Below, one piece after another: positions 1 through 11,731 of a stretch of DNA of 64,000 bases; positions within the stretch are counted from its first letter, which is position 1; each line of letters begins with the position of its first letter. The notes beneath the pieces were generated by a model. It saw only the letters and a program-made list of their open reading frames with translations. It did no database searches and was not told the DNA's origin. Location: positions 5,358,501 to 5,422,500 of the forward strand of contig CM032127.1 in NCBI GenBank assembly GCA_018894105.1, read 5' to 3'. Position numbers and translations under genes: made by a program. This DNA comes from Jacaranda mimosifolia. Lineage: Eukaryota; Streptophyta; Magnoliopsida; Lamiales; Bignoniaceae.

Positions 1-461
1 GGATTGTCCCATCAAAAAAGTAACAAAAACATATGTGTAGCGAGCCTTCTTTTGACATCACAAATTCTATCGAAATTCTTATTTTAGATGGATTTTCATC
101 GGACTCCGTTGGCAACCTTAAAATCTGATATAAATCGGATCATTAACATCCATATGCTTAACTCTTTGAGCCACTTGTATGAATATATTGGGTGTGTTGT
201 GAGGATACAAGGAAACTATTTTATGTAATATTGTTAAATTTTGTGTTGGCAATTAAACACATAAAAGATGAAGCACGCATATGATATATGTCATGATTTT
301 AGGAAGTATTACAATGTCTTTTTCTGAGTATTATTATTTTGGTTAATTCTAGAAAAGTGCACATGCACTGCACGTTTTTATAATTTCTTAAATATTCATA
401 AAGCAAATGGCAAAAGGAATTCAACTTAAAAAAATTCCGTTCATCTTTTAAATAAATCACT
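1..461. other. AT-rich intergenic DNA
   Basis: No reading frame, RNA gene or clear repeat structure is visible here. The last few bases merge into the intron-side flank of the KSL gene fragment that follows. Confidence 0.5.
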
Positions 462-1675
462 AGAATCAAGAATTAGTACCAAGTTAATGGATATTGTTAT
501 TTGCACTCCAAATTTTGTTATTTACACTCCAATTAATTTTTATTCTATAAAAATTGACCATTATATCCTTTTACTTAAGATATGATTTAATTTAAATTTT
601 TAGACAATTATGCTCTTGATATACATCAAAGAAAGTATGTTAATGATATAAAATATCAAAATTAAAGATATAAAAAGGAAATAAAAAAGATGAAAGGAAG
701 GTCAATGCATTATCAATGATGTTGTATGCATATTCAATTTCTTTAATCTTTCTTAACTTTTGGCTAATTTGCTAACATTATGCAATATTTTAATGGAAAT
801 ATTCCTTAGGTTTGTATAAGTCACTAATGAGATTTTTCAAATTAAGTGTCCTGTGAGTGGGCTCAGAAAATATATCAAGATGATATTGCATTTGATTAGT
901 TGATATATTTTGATTATTTAAAAAATGTGAAAAATACAACTAATGTTAAGTATTCAATGGGATTATTTTAAATAATTATAAAAATTTTAAAATTCAAGAA
1001 CTTAAAATTTGGTCAAAATTGTACAATTAGAGTGAAAAGACCTCCTCCTTACATAAAAAATACAAATTTATGTGTGTTACGTGTAAATGAATTTTAAAAA
1101 AAAAACTATTAAAATGTCATTTAATTTGATTAAAAATAAAAAATCAATAATCACTACTAATATTAAGTAACAAATAGAACTATTTTAAATAATTGACAAG
1201 ACTTTAAATTTACTGAATCTAAAAGTTGGTCAAATACACAATTGTGGTAAACATAACCCCATCCATACACATAAGTGTCTTTAAACTCATGCCACACCTT
1301 ATATTGTTTGAAAATTTTTACTTATTCTATAAAAGAAAAAAATTACATATTTTGCAAATAATTAAAATAAGTAACTCAAATTATTTTAATGACAAAAAGA
1401 ATTACATTTGTAGAAGGGCATGTTTAATAGATAAATGAATAGTATATCAAGGGATAATTATTCAAAAACTTAAATTAAATCATATCTTGAAAGTAAAAGG
1501 ATATAATGGTCAATTTCTATATATTAAAGACCAATTGGAGTGTAAATAACAAAATTTGAAGTGCAAATAACATTACCCCAAGTTAATTAGAATACGTTTA
1601 ATATGCCTTGCACGATATAAGCCTTTGCTGCCAACTCATTGACGGTGTTGTATAGTGCTGTAAAGAGGATTTCAA
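462..1675 (-). pseudogene. Diterpene synthase (kaurene-synthase-like) exon fragment, split by a MULE
   Basis: On the minus strand the stretch 1675-1588, continuing at 488-462 across an inserted element, is a diverged copy of one exon and its donor-side intron of the KSL pseudogene found at 28.8-30.1 kb (there 30,020-29,880). Shared words include the segment that in the better copy encodes TVNELAAKAY. Only this one exon end is present, with no neighbouring KSL exons around it, so it is an isolated relic. Class I diterpene synthases ionise a labdadienyl or copalyl diphosphate to make diterpene skeletons in plastids. This fragment lacks the catalytic aspartate motifs and cannot be functional. 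It could be the far end of the same ancestral locus or a separate duplicate; the sequence cannot decide. Confidence 0.72.
489..1579. mobile_element. Non-autonomous Mutator-like element (1.09 kb)
   Basis: Long terminal inverted repeats of about 110 bp are visible at 489-600 and 1461-1579. Both contain the words TGTTATTTGCACT, ATTTACACTCCAATT and GACCATTATATCC in inverted orientation. The element is flanked by an 8-bp direct repeat AAGTTAAT (481-488 and 1580-1587), extendable to 9-10 bp. The related empty site at 29,914-29,921 reads AGGTGAAT once, which confirms the borders. Long TIRs with an 8-10 bp TSD are typical of MULEs. No transposase is encoded; the interior is AT-rich and featureless. 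Confidence 0.85.
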
Positions 1676-1834
1676 CTTCGAAGATTACATGCATATCAAA
1701 TCTTTTCAACTTCTATTTTCTATTTTTCTAAGAAATTTGCTGTGTTTTACACTATGTTCCTATTTCTTTTTTTGATGAAACGTTAAACGTTACATTACTT
1801 ATTGATTTCTTAATTTTTATTATATAATTTTCAT

Positions 1835-3406
1835 GGGATAATTTGAATTTGCGTCCCTTAAGTTGGTCACTAATTCAATTTACATCCCCTTGGTTCAAGT
1901 CGTTTCACATTGTGTCACCAAGGTTTCTTAATTCCATCCAATCCTACCCTGTCGTCAATTGGTCTGTTAAATGCTAATAACTGAGAATTGGAGGGAACAC
2001 AAACACTCTTTTTTAACCAGATTGCATAAGTTTCTCTAGAGAATTCATTGTTCTTTCTTCTCCAGGCAATAAAATAAAGGTGAAAAGGGGCTTTTTTAAA
2101 TGAGTTCTTCTTCTTCAAGTGGGTCTTTCAATGAAGTTGCACTAAGAGAGCAAGTTTATCATGATGTGGAATAGAACTATTCACAATAAATTTATTATGT
2201 TGTATATCAAGGCCTCGATGCCAGCTGGGTCTAAAATTAAAGAGTAATTTTCAATAATTTGATGAATTTTGCTTTTTTTCTTTCTTTCCTTCCTTCTTTC
2301 TTTCTTTCTTTCTATATTTCTTCCCCTAAACCACTGTTTAAAAGAATTTTGAGTTTCTCTCTTTCCTCTGTACTTGACCACCACAGTGGTCCACCAACAC
2401 TATATCCCTTTCTTTGCATATGTCTTCTACTTTAGTGATCACATTTTTATATTTAGATAATTTATTAAGGCACTTGGAGATTAAGTAGATGAAGTCTTGG
2501 GTGAAATCCTATAACTTGATTGATAATAAGTATGACGGTAGTTTCCTAATAAACATTAAGGTAATATCCCTGTTTAGGCTCATTCATGTACTTCTCCCTT
2601 TGTTTTCCGATATCCCACTTCATTGGCTAATGCATGAGTAAGGTCAGCCATGGGTTTGTTGAGTGCAAAAAGATCAAGAGAGGGGCCACCTTTTTCATCC
2701 TCAAGCATTATATCATGTCCATCCATCATGGAGGAGCTGGCATTGTTCCACAACCTCAATAAATTTACTCTTTTGGCCCAGCTTCATTAAAAGACCTATT
2801 TGAATGGTCTCTTCTACTGTTAGTCTTGTTAGGGGCGCATAAGTTGTTGGCTACTGTAAGTTATTGCAACTTGTTATGCAACATGGTGACCTTGATTTTT
2901 GCATTCTCTTGGATCATTAGGGGCCTTTTTTGGAGGGAGCTTGTGCATTACTAACTCCCATTAGCTCACGGTGCCAAGTTACAAGGAAGGCTTTGGGTGC
3001 TGCTGTCATAATCTGCATAGCTAAAGCACTTGGGCTAGGCGTGGAATGTATGCTACGTGCCTACAGTTGGTTGGCTATGAGAATTGTTATGTTGGGGGTG
3101 GAAAGAGATCGACAGGTTGTTGAGCAGGGAGAACGACAGTATGGTCTACTATTGCTACTGTTGGGTGCTTGGGGAGGAGATAGAGTGAATTTTGGAGAGA
3201 AACAGATATAATCTGGTAAAAGAATAGTATTTTTAGTCCCTCCAACTTACAACCGTTAGCATTTAACTGATTAATTGACGGCAGGGTAGGATTGAATGAA
3301 ATTAAAAAATGTTGGTGACACACAATATGAAATCACTTGCACTGCACTAGGGGGACATAAATTGAATTGGTGATAAATCTAAGGGACGAAAATTGAAATT
3401 ATTCTT
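1835..3406. mobile_element. Non-autonomous Mutator-like element (1.57 kb) with long TIRs
   Basis: TIRs of about 150 bp occupy 1835-1985 and 3250-3406. They share inverted words such as CAATCCTACCCTG, CGTCAATT and CAATTTA. A perfect 9-bp TSD AATTTTCAT flanks the element (1826-1834 and 3407-3415). The interior holds a CT-rich tract (about 2270-2325), a 68-codon open stretch on the minus strand (2783-2580), and otherwise non-coding sequence of higher GC than the surroundings. That composition suggests captured gene sequence (Pack-MULE style). The rest of the interior, 2790-3240, has a weak 93-codon plus-strand ORF that looks like chance. Confidence 0.85.
2580..2783 (-). pseudogene. Unidentified ORF fragment inside the MULE, possibly captured host sequence
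   Basis: An open minus-strand stretch of 67 codons ends in a TGA at 2582-2580. It reads as balanced, protein-like composition, with a tryptophan-rich start and the words MLEDEKGGPSLDLFAL and ADLTHALANEVGY, which is unlike the AT-biased chance ORFs of the window. I do not recognise the family. It lies wholly between the TIRs of the 1835-3406 MULE, so capture from a host gene is the likely origin. There is no convincing start codon or flanking exon. It could still be chance; a protein search with the 67 residues would settle it. Confidence 0.35.
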
Positions 3407-3415
3407 AATTTTCAT

Positions 3416-3742
3416 CCTTTAATTTTTTGTAGTTAATTTACATTTATACATGTAAAAACGACAGTGCCACAAATGGCCAGTAATTTAGGAAAGAAAACAT
3501 TATCACATGCGCCGTGAGTTGAATTTCTAACTGCCAGTAAAGGAGTCAATATTCTTAAGTACGTACACCGAACATTCCTTGTTAATGTCGTACGCAGATA
3601 AAAGTCAAATCACGCTGTTGGAATAGTATAACTCAATCAATTTCCAGTCATCCCTTGACTCCACTGAGATCACAAAATTATAAATTCCAGGGCACTAGTC
3701 TAATCACCAGAGAAAATTAATTACGTTTAGTGATCAAAATAT
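3416..3742. other. Intergenic spacer
   Basis: Between two transposons; no gene or structured repeat seen. Confidence 0.5.
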
Positions 3743-3745
3743 TAA

Positions 3746-6700
3746 GGTCCCGTTTGGTTTTATTTTCATTTCTAATTTTTATTTCTAAAATCTTCAAAAT
3801 GTTGAAAAATAATTAGTGGAAATAAGTTGAAAATAATTCGTATTTAGATAGATTGTTGGAAAAGTAATGGTTATATTAATTTTAATAGGTTGTAGGTGAA
3901 GAGAGAGATAGAAATAATGAAATAAAGAGAAAATATGTAGGTTATTGGGAGAAGATATATAGGTTATTGGAGGAATGTGATTTTAAAATGAAAATGAAAA
4001 TGATGTTGGGTAAAAATGTATAAAAAGTTATGTGCGGATTGTGTGTGTTCTAGAGCACCATTTTCTCATTTTACACTATTCTAAAAACAGAAAATGCCAT
4101 TGTTTGTACCATTTTCAATGAAAATACAATCTATTTTCATTTTCATACCTATAAAAAACCTGTCACGCCCCAAAATCAAACCATATAGCCTAGTCTTAAG
4201 GCGTGAAACTCAATCCCAAATACATGAGTCGCCAATCAAAATATTAATATAAATAAAGCTTCTAACATTTCTAGTAGCCAAATAAATCTCAAATATAGAA
4301 AAACTCAAAATATCTAATCTTTTATCTTCACCTAAAAATCCATGAAAGAGACTGATAAGCTAATGCCATAACGAACTAAAACTACCACAGAAGTCCCAAA
4401 ATAATACTTCAGTCCCAATTCTTGTCAGAAGCTGGATCCACCTCCTCACAAGGGCTAGGATTTAGGTCTGCCGAAAGAAATTAAAGAAAAGAAAAAAGTG
4501 TGAGCAAAAGACTCAGTAAGTGCTAAGTGTGTGTGCCATGTGAGTTCATGAATTTAACATGATTTGTTCAGTGAAAATATTCAAGAGTTTGTACAGTGAA
4601 AATACTGGAGGAATTGAATAGTAAAAATATTCAAGAGTTCGTACAGTGAAAATATTCAAGAAAAACATAAGTAAAAATTATTTTAAACAGTCAGGCAGTA
4701 ACAAATCAAGCATTTTATAAACAGTCAAGCAATAACAAGTTAATAATTTTATAAACAGTCAAGTAGTGACAAGTTAAGAGTTTAATAAATGGTTTTCTAA
4801 ACTAACATCTTAAATGCGATGATCGGACAGTGTTGCTGTAGCCAATCAACCTTATAACTCCCATCGTAACAGTCCATTATCGCTCCGAGCAAGGTGCGGC
4901 CTTACCAAAATAGTGCCCGAGTGTCCCCGGGAATTTCTATGACCCACATCAGCAACAAACGGCTTTTGTTGTGTGCTGGGGGGATTAGGCCTTGGGGTTC
5001 AACCAGCTAACCCGCTGCAGCCCAGTGAAGTCCCTCACACACCCAGACCAAGTTGAATCCAACTAACAGTAACAGTAGCAGTAGCAGTAACAGTAAGAGT
5101 AATCAGTTGATCATCGAATTTAATTGCTAGTGTAGAAGCGTTAGAAAGGTCACAAAAGTATAGATTTTTCTTTTATCTAGAAATAAAACAAGAAATATAT
5201 TTCTTTTTGTGCGCAATGGAATACTTATATATTGCAGTGTATATTGAAAAGAAGTTTCATATCATGCATTACTATTCATATATCCTTCTGGGTTTTGAAA
5301 GTAATATTATATAATAGTTATAGGTTTAGACACTCACCTTCAAGATTGGTCCTAGAAGTTAATCATATCTCAATGCAAATCAACTCAATTGTTGAGTCAC
5401 CTGATTCATTTAAATTCCATACAAATTTTCAAAATATAAGTAAGAAATTATCCTAAATAAATTTTAGAATTCGATAGTACTTAAATCTTAAATTTCATCC
5501 TAAAATACACCACCAAAATTAATTCCTCACTAATGTTGTGGGCAACAACAATCACGTCACACTATGGCATATACATTTTACTTGCCTTTTCTCTTCTTTC
5601 TCGGTTCTATGTTTTTCATATCCATATATACATATATATATACACACATAAATACATGCAATTTTCAGTTTTCACAAGAAACCCAGATAGCAACAACTTA
5701 ATTCACCTGTTCAATGCTAAGAGCAGTAAATAAGGGCAACCCATGGAAGACGACAATTTCACTCTCTACTAACATTAGCCCATTTTTAGTTCACATGATC
5801 AACGGCAATCCTATGGCAAATGAACATTACATAATGAATTCTATCCACTTTTTGTTTCTTTTAGCACTTAACTAGTCCACAGTTGCAGCAGGGATTGGAT
5901 TGATTAATTCAAAATTGGCCTTTTATGGTCAACATTTGCAGCTCACCTTTCCCTTTTTTTATTTTTTTATTTTGCAATTAACTCAAGAATTCGTGAAACT
6001 TAGCATATTTATGGCAAGATATCATACTATGCAGCAACCAATCTTGAAGCTAGGCTCAACGGACAGATTCGAATAGACTAGATTTCCTTTTTTTTTTTTT
6101 TTTTACAACACTAAATTGATGGAATGGTGATGCCAAATTCTACCTAATTAGAGCATACTTTTTTGTAATTCAATCATGACAAATAATGGAAATCAGAAAT
6201 GAGATTAGCTGAAATGGGTTTCTAGAATCAAAGAAGAATTTTTAGAAAAAGGAAATCTAGAAATAATACCTTTGCCAAACTCTGCGTGGTTTTCTCCTGG
6301 TGAATTATGAAGGTTTTCTTCCTATTTTTTCCTCTCTCTCTTTGCCGCTCCTCTTCTCTTTTTCTCTCTTCTTGTCTTTTCTTTTTCTTTTAAAACTGAA
6401 TGTGTGTATAGGGTTTTAGGGTGTAGGTCTAATATCTTGTATAGAATAAGTGGTTTACTTCAAATGAAATTCTAATTACTGATTGCCTAGGAATATGATA
6501 ACCCTATGATAAATCTGACCTCTTTATTATTAATTTATAAGGTCTCAATTATTAATTCATAGTAACAATATAATTTTATTACAAGAAAATTATAACTTAT
6601 CATTATTATATGTGTGTGTATATTAAATATCAAATATATATCATCTTCCAATTGATATAGCAAATAATAAATAAAATTAAACGAAATTATAGGTAAAGAT

Positions 6701-7324
6701 AGGATAAAATAATTAAGAAATTCTAAAGCATTACATTTTTTTAATTTAAATAATAAATAAAATAAAATAAGGTAAATTAATCAATTAATACGAAGTAAAA
6801 TTCTGGGGCATTACACCATTTTCAATGAAAACACCATCCATTTTCATTTTCATACATATAAAAAACCTATAATAACTACTAATTTAAAATAATTAAAATC
6901 CAATAACTAATTAAATATTAATTTGTTCTATCATTTCAAGACAATGGGACTCATATAAAATTTAATACTAATTTTTTATCACATTATCATCCACTAACTT
7001 ATTAAATAATTATTTTTTTCTATCTTTCCAAGACAATAAGGCCCACAATCAATTAAACAATAATAATTAATACTATTACATTAAAATATTTAACACTATT
7101 ACTTTAAAATATTATTTTCAATATACCTTTTTCAAAATTTTCACAATTCTTACCCAATCACATTTTCAGTTCCACACGCGAAACAATGATAAAATGAAAA
7201 CACATTCTAAAACAATGAAAACGAAAAATGATAATGAAAACACAACCAATCCAGACCATGTGTTTCATTTTTTGAATAGTAGAAAATATGAAAATGAGCT
7301 TTGAAAACGAAACCAAACAGGCCC
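3746..7324. mobile_element. PIF/Harbinger (Tourist-like) MITE, about 0.92 kb, carrying a nested solo LTR
   Basis: The ends are imperfect inverted repeats: GGTCCCGTTTGGTTT at 3746 and, reading inward from 7324 on the other strand, GGGCCTGTTTGGTTT. They are flanked by the trinucleotide TAA (3743-3745 and 7325-7327), as in PIF/Harbinger elements. Excluding the nested LTR (4161-6815) the element is about 924 bp of AT-rich sequence rich in ATTTTCATTTTCAT. No transposase is present. The TAA TSD and the GGNNNTGTTTGG termini are the basis for the superfamily call. Confidence 0.75.
4161..6815 (-). mobile_element. Solo LTR of a Ty3/Del-like retrotransposon, reverse orientation
   Basis: Read on the minus strand it begins TGTAATGCCCCAGAATTTTA at 6815 and ends GGGGCGTGACA at 4161, the TG...CA form. 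It resembles the solo LTR at 14,459-17,194, including the CTTACTGAGTC word (4510s on the minus strand) that matches CTCACTGAGTC in that copy. At 2655 bp it is in the size range of long Del/Tekay-type LTRs. No internal domain, primer-binding site or second LTR remains. The expected 5-bp TSD is absent. Instead both sides carry a 52-bp imperfect direct repeat (4109-4160 and 6816-6867, four mismatches), described under findings. Confidence 0.72.
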
Positions 7325-7327
7325 TAA

Positions 7328-8011
7328 GTCATTATAAAAAAAAATTAAATATTTGCTAAGGTAAAATTGCTACAATATTAATTTCATAGCTTGTGCTATA
7401 TAATTATTACTATAATTTTTTGCAGTAAATATAATTTTTTTAAATAACAACCAACAAAAATTATTAGCTATTACTCAGTAGCCTTGTTCATTGAAAGCAT
7501 AATAAATTAGTTATACGTTCTTTATATATAAAAAATTAATATATATATATATATGAACTAAAAATAATCATGAGCTACAGATATATCGTAGCAAGAGTTA
7601 GCTACGATAACATCTATTTCGAATTTGGTTAAATCAATTTCATCACTAAAGCTAAGAATATATAGCATAGCTGCGGATTGGTCATTAAAACCTAAGAACC
7701 ATCATGTTAAATCACCAAAAATTCAATCTAGATGCGGAAGCGTACCTGGATCCATGAATACCGATGAAACCTTTGAGGCTTGCAGTTATCGATCTTTCAA
7801 ATTAGTGCGTATGAAGTTTGGGAGAAGTTATTCTCTCTTTTCTAATTACGGGATATCAAAAAAGAATCATACACATAATTCGAGGACCATAACCCTAGTA
7901 TAACTGTATATCTTTTCTTTATTTCTAATTTGGCCTATCATTAAATTAGAAATTACAAATTAGAGTATCTACACATATATATTATTTTTATTTATACACA
8001 TGCACACATAT
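7328..8011. other. AT-rich intergenic DNA
   Basis: The words GCTAC and GTAGC recur (7360-7620) and may be remnants of transposon subterminal repeats. A 92-codon ORF at 7625-7903 has no recognisable domain and is probably chance. Confidence 0.4.
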
Positions 8012-8091
8012 CAGGAGCCCGTTCGGACTCGAACTCCTGACCTCCCACATTATGTGGGAGACTTATGCCACTGGCCACAGGCCACTTGGTA
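8012..8091 (-). repeat. tRNA-derived SINE head or tRNA-like scrap
   Basis: On the minus strand the stretch has an A-box-like word TGGCCAGTGGCATAAG and a B-box-like word GAGTTCGAGTCCG about 40 bp apart, with a perfect CTCCCAC/GTGGGAG stem between them. The spacing fits a tRNA-derived RNA polymerase III promoter. The acceptor ends do not pair into a cloverleaf, so it is more likely a SINE head than a functional tRNA gene. Confidence 0.5.
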
Positions 8092-9117
8092 GTATCTACA
8101 CATATAGGCCCATACTTTGTTAGGTAATTTAGGCCCACCTAATAATTAAATCACTTTAATTTTGACCAAACTTTTTTTACGATAGCCGATTGCATACAAT
8201 TATTATTATTAATATGTGTGTGTATTATATATATATATTAAAGTCCAAAAAATCCAACACTAAGACCCTAATTTTTTGTGCCTAGTCATGATTTATAACA
8301 CAAAATTTAGTCAGCAATGAATCATATTAAATGACTGCAATATTTATTGTGTTATAATAATAATTTTTGCAGTTTAGTACTAATTAAACAATATCTGAAT
8401 TGTCATTATAACATGACATGTCTAATGGCAGTTCAATCGCGACACAGATATTGCCACAAATTCGTTGTTACAAAACTTTGTCATCATTGTGCATGTGTTA
8501 CTCTTTGCTAACAAGTAATAATTAAATATATCTTGTAATCTGATTTTTAGTAGTCACAACTTATATATTATATAAAAATTATTATAAAAATAATAAATAA
8601 ATTGTGAGTAAGTGTATATAAATAATTACATTCATGATATTATCACATAATATTTTATATAATTTTCGTTTCCTGGCTAGAGATCAGTTTAAATAAACAT
8701 GAGGACGATTGATATTCAGTTTTCAAAGTCAACCATTAATTCTTCCCTTGTCAAGAATTGTTGGCCAAAAAAAAAAAGCTCATTGAACAATGGCTTCCAT
8801 ATTGACGGCAAATAGAATTTGCCATTATTCACTCATTTTCTCTATCTTATATCGGACTAGTCCATATTTCAGTCCACCTATCTAAGTGGAAAATTTTAAT
8901 TATACTTCTGTATATGTTACTTTGTTCTTTCTATTCTAGAGTAACCAAATTTTGATTGGAACAATTTTTCAAGTACATGAAGTTGAAATATATATGTATA
9001 TATATATATATATATTTATGATATTTTCTTACTGGACCCAATTGAATTGTGTTGTATCCCCAGGGTAATTTTTGCAGCCTATTATGTAGTCAATCAATTA
9101 TGCAATCCAATGTTCAT
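8092..9117. other. AT-rich intergenic DNA
   Basis: Simple TA runs (8230, 9000) and no supportable gene. Confidence 0.45.
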
Positions 9118-9482
9118 CACCACAAAAAATGAGGGCATCAAATACAATCAATTTATAGTTAATGCTAAAAATTCGTAGTTTTGGCTGCAAAATTGTCCTA
9201 GCAAGTTCGAAGCTGATGTTCTCGTAGCTAACCCTCGCTATGACCAATATGTATACCTGATAATTATTCTTTTATATATATACATATTATATATATATAT
9301 TAATTTCCATACATGTAATGCATAACTAATCTGTTACATTCCAAAAGTATAAGGCTACCAATTGATAATTAATATTTTTTGTTGATTATAATTAAAAAAA
9401 ATTATATTTGCTATAAAAATCCTTAGCTAAATTTTGTAGTTATAATTATGAAATTAATTTTGTAGCAATTTTTCTGTAGTAG
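9118..9482. mobile_element. Possible CACTA-like MITE
   Basis: The left end reads CACCACAAAAAATGA and the right end, on the other strand, CTACTACAGAAAAATTGC. Inside are repeated GTAGC/GCTAT-type words in both orientations. This resembles CACTA termini but the TIRs are diverged and no clean 3-bp TSD is visible. Confidence 0.3.
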
Positions 9483-9692
9483 ATACTTAAGTTTTTGATA
9501 GTGCATCTAGATAGGAAGATTGAATACTACTTGTCAACTTTGTGACAAAAATCGAGATAAGAAAAATCTTTTGCCAACATTGTGGAAAAATAACAACGAT
9601 CCAGATAAATGTCTCCTACTTAATTTCGCTACATGCGTGCATGTACTCCTATGACATCCAATAAACACATCCATCTTCCATCTACTTTTCTT

Positions 9693-9713
9693 CCCCCCCC
9701 CCCCCCCCCCCCC
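9693..9713. repeat. Poly-C tract, 21 bases
   Basis: An uninterrupted run of C ends in CGGTCC. It is conspicuous in a region that is otherwise strongly AT-rich. Confidence 0.9.
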
Positions 9714-10449
9714 GGTCCTTTCTTAAGCTTTCATTCAAGTTGATTATTTCTCTAACAAAAACTAGAAAAATGGGCTAATTATGTATCATATAGGTTGATA
9801 AGGAACACATGGGTAGCATGCTCATTTTACTATGATATGTTAATTTGAACATATTATTATAATTGTGCTAATATGAACACATGGGTAGCCCATTTCGATG
9901 AAGACTTATTACACAAAGACGGCCTAGTATGAAATTATAGAAATGTTGCATAAATAATCCAAAGATATGATATAATAACAATCTTATCAAAAAGAGAAAA
10001 TTCGAAATAATTGAAATTTTTTTCTGCAGATAAGGCTTTGTGAACCTATTCTCTGTCTGAAGATGTCATTTGATAATTAAATTATTAGAACCATCTACTT
10101 TGTAATATATTTAGGATTTGTATGTATTAAACTATCTTATTAGTAAATAAATATAGGTGATGAATAATTAATCAAAACTTTCCTTGTACTTCAAATAGCT
10201 ATTCCCACCTTGATCATACATCAAACAAAATGGACATGGCTAAATGGACTAGGAAAAAGCTATTCAGTAGATTGAATAATTCAAGAACGAGATTTTTAGT
10301 TTAGTACTTTTGCAACAACATAATGTAAGGAAATCATATCATGTCATTCCATTTCATAATTCTTTTCTATAATTAAAGGAATTCCAATTTCTTTTGTTGG
10401 ACTGCATGAAAATTCAAAGTTTCAGTCAACCCACATAAACAAAAGATAG
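9714..10449. other. AT-rich intergenic DNA
   Basis: No gene or clear repeat seen. Confidence 0.45.
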
Positions 10450-10457
10450 GCAGATTC

Positions 10458-10903
10458 TCATGGTGGCAAATGGGTGGGTTGGGTAGGGTTTGGATTGGGT
10501 TTATGTAGGTTGGGATCTATATGGGTTAAGGTAGATGGGTTGAAAGTGGGTTGAGTTGTGGGTTTGGTTGGTTCTGAAATGGTTCCAATAGAAAATAAAA
10601 AAATTAATTTAATTTATTTATTTCAAAAAATTAATTCAAAAAATTATAGTAATAATATTATACCTTCTACAGTCTATTTAATATACAATTTTACAATATA
10701 ATAAGATGATTTACTAAATTAATTAAATTTTTTGGATGGACCCATTTTGAACCTACTTAAAGCCCATTTTGAACCCAAATTTGATACAATCCATTTAAAA
10801 CCCAACCTGCTGAAACCCATTTTTAAAATTTTGAGCCCAACCCAACCCAAAACCATGTGGATTGGTTTGAGCCCATGGGTTTTAACCTAAATTGACACCC
10901 ATA
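10458..10903. mobile_element. hAT-type MITE (446 bp)
   Basis: The ends read TCATGGTGGCAAATGGG on the left and, on the other strand, TATGGGTGTCAATTTAGG on the right. Subterminal runs of GGGTTGGG and CCCAACCC extend inward. A perfect 8-bp TSD GCAGATTC flanks it (10,450-10,457 and 10,904-10,911), the size expected for hAT elements. No coding capacity. Confidence 0.85.
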
Positions 10904-10911
10904 GCAGATTC

Positions 10912-11731
10912 AATAGGTCTGGCTCAGCACATTTAATAAAGTTATTTATTTGAAATTACTTATATTGTGGTTTGAATCTGTGAATTAATTATTTTTCATG
11001 CAGAAGAAGAATTTTGATCTTGACGACACTTGATTATATAGATTCTCTTTTTGATCAACAATAACTGTAATTGATCAGCCTAAATGATCTTTCGAGAAAA
11101 AGATTCATTCTCTTCATAAAAAATCGAGGGCAGAACCAATAATGATTTCTTTTTTATTCATTCATGGTCTCATTTAAGAATTATTTTTGGTCCAACTCAT
11201 AGGAATCAATTGAAAAGGAAAATCCATTATACACCAAATCCAGCTTAGTTATTGGTAGAAATCACGGTGTAACGTGTATCGTGGTATAAAGTGTATCCTC
11301 CCCTGTTCTGCACATGGAATATATGAAATAAATAAAAAAATAATTTTTTGCTCAAAAATGAAATTTTATTGGAACTGTCGATATCCATTTTATCCTTTGG
11401 AACCCTATCATACCCTGGATATGAAGAAAAAGGATGAATTGATATAGTATTTTGTAAATATATAATTATCTTGAATAAACTAATCAAATGTTTATTCTCC
11501 GATCGTCTGGAAGGGATAAAAGAAATTCTTTGATTTCTTTAAGAAGCAGATGATTTATAATTAAGCTATTGTTATTATCATGTAATTGAGAAAAAAAAAA
11601 TTAAATGTCATAAGAGGTTCTAATGCCTATTATATAGGCTTGGTGCGAAAATATTCAATCAACATCAATATAAAACATGAATTAAGATAAAAAATAAAAA
11701 TGGCATTCGTTCTGGGTAACAACACTTTGTC
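10912..11731. other. AT-rich DNA upstream of the CYP76 pseudogene
   Basis: No P450 coding sequence is recognisable upstream of 11,732, so the N-terminal half of that gene is missing. An 80-codon minus-strand ORF (11,487-11,245) has no recognised domain. The moderately complex sequence at 11,000-11,560 reminded me of plastid spacer DNA, but I cannot place it. Confidence 0.4.

Noticed and set aside
2930..3211. 93-codon plus-strand ORF with hydrophobic stretches
   Set aside because: No domain, wrong strand relative to the better open frame in the same MULE, and composition looks like chance.
7625..7903. 92-codon plus-strand ORF
   Set aside because: No homology recognised, no gene context, AT-rich surroundings; treated as chance.
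8012..8091. A functional tRNA gene on the minus strand
   Set aside because: A- and B-box-like words are present but no acceptor stem pairs and the anticodon arm is an extended hairpin, so only a SINE/tRNA-like scrap is supported.
11000..11560. Possible plastid-derived insertion
   Set aside because: The style of the sequence suggested plastid spacer DNA, but I could not match it to a specific plastid gene. A search against a plastid genome would decide.
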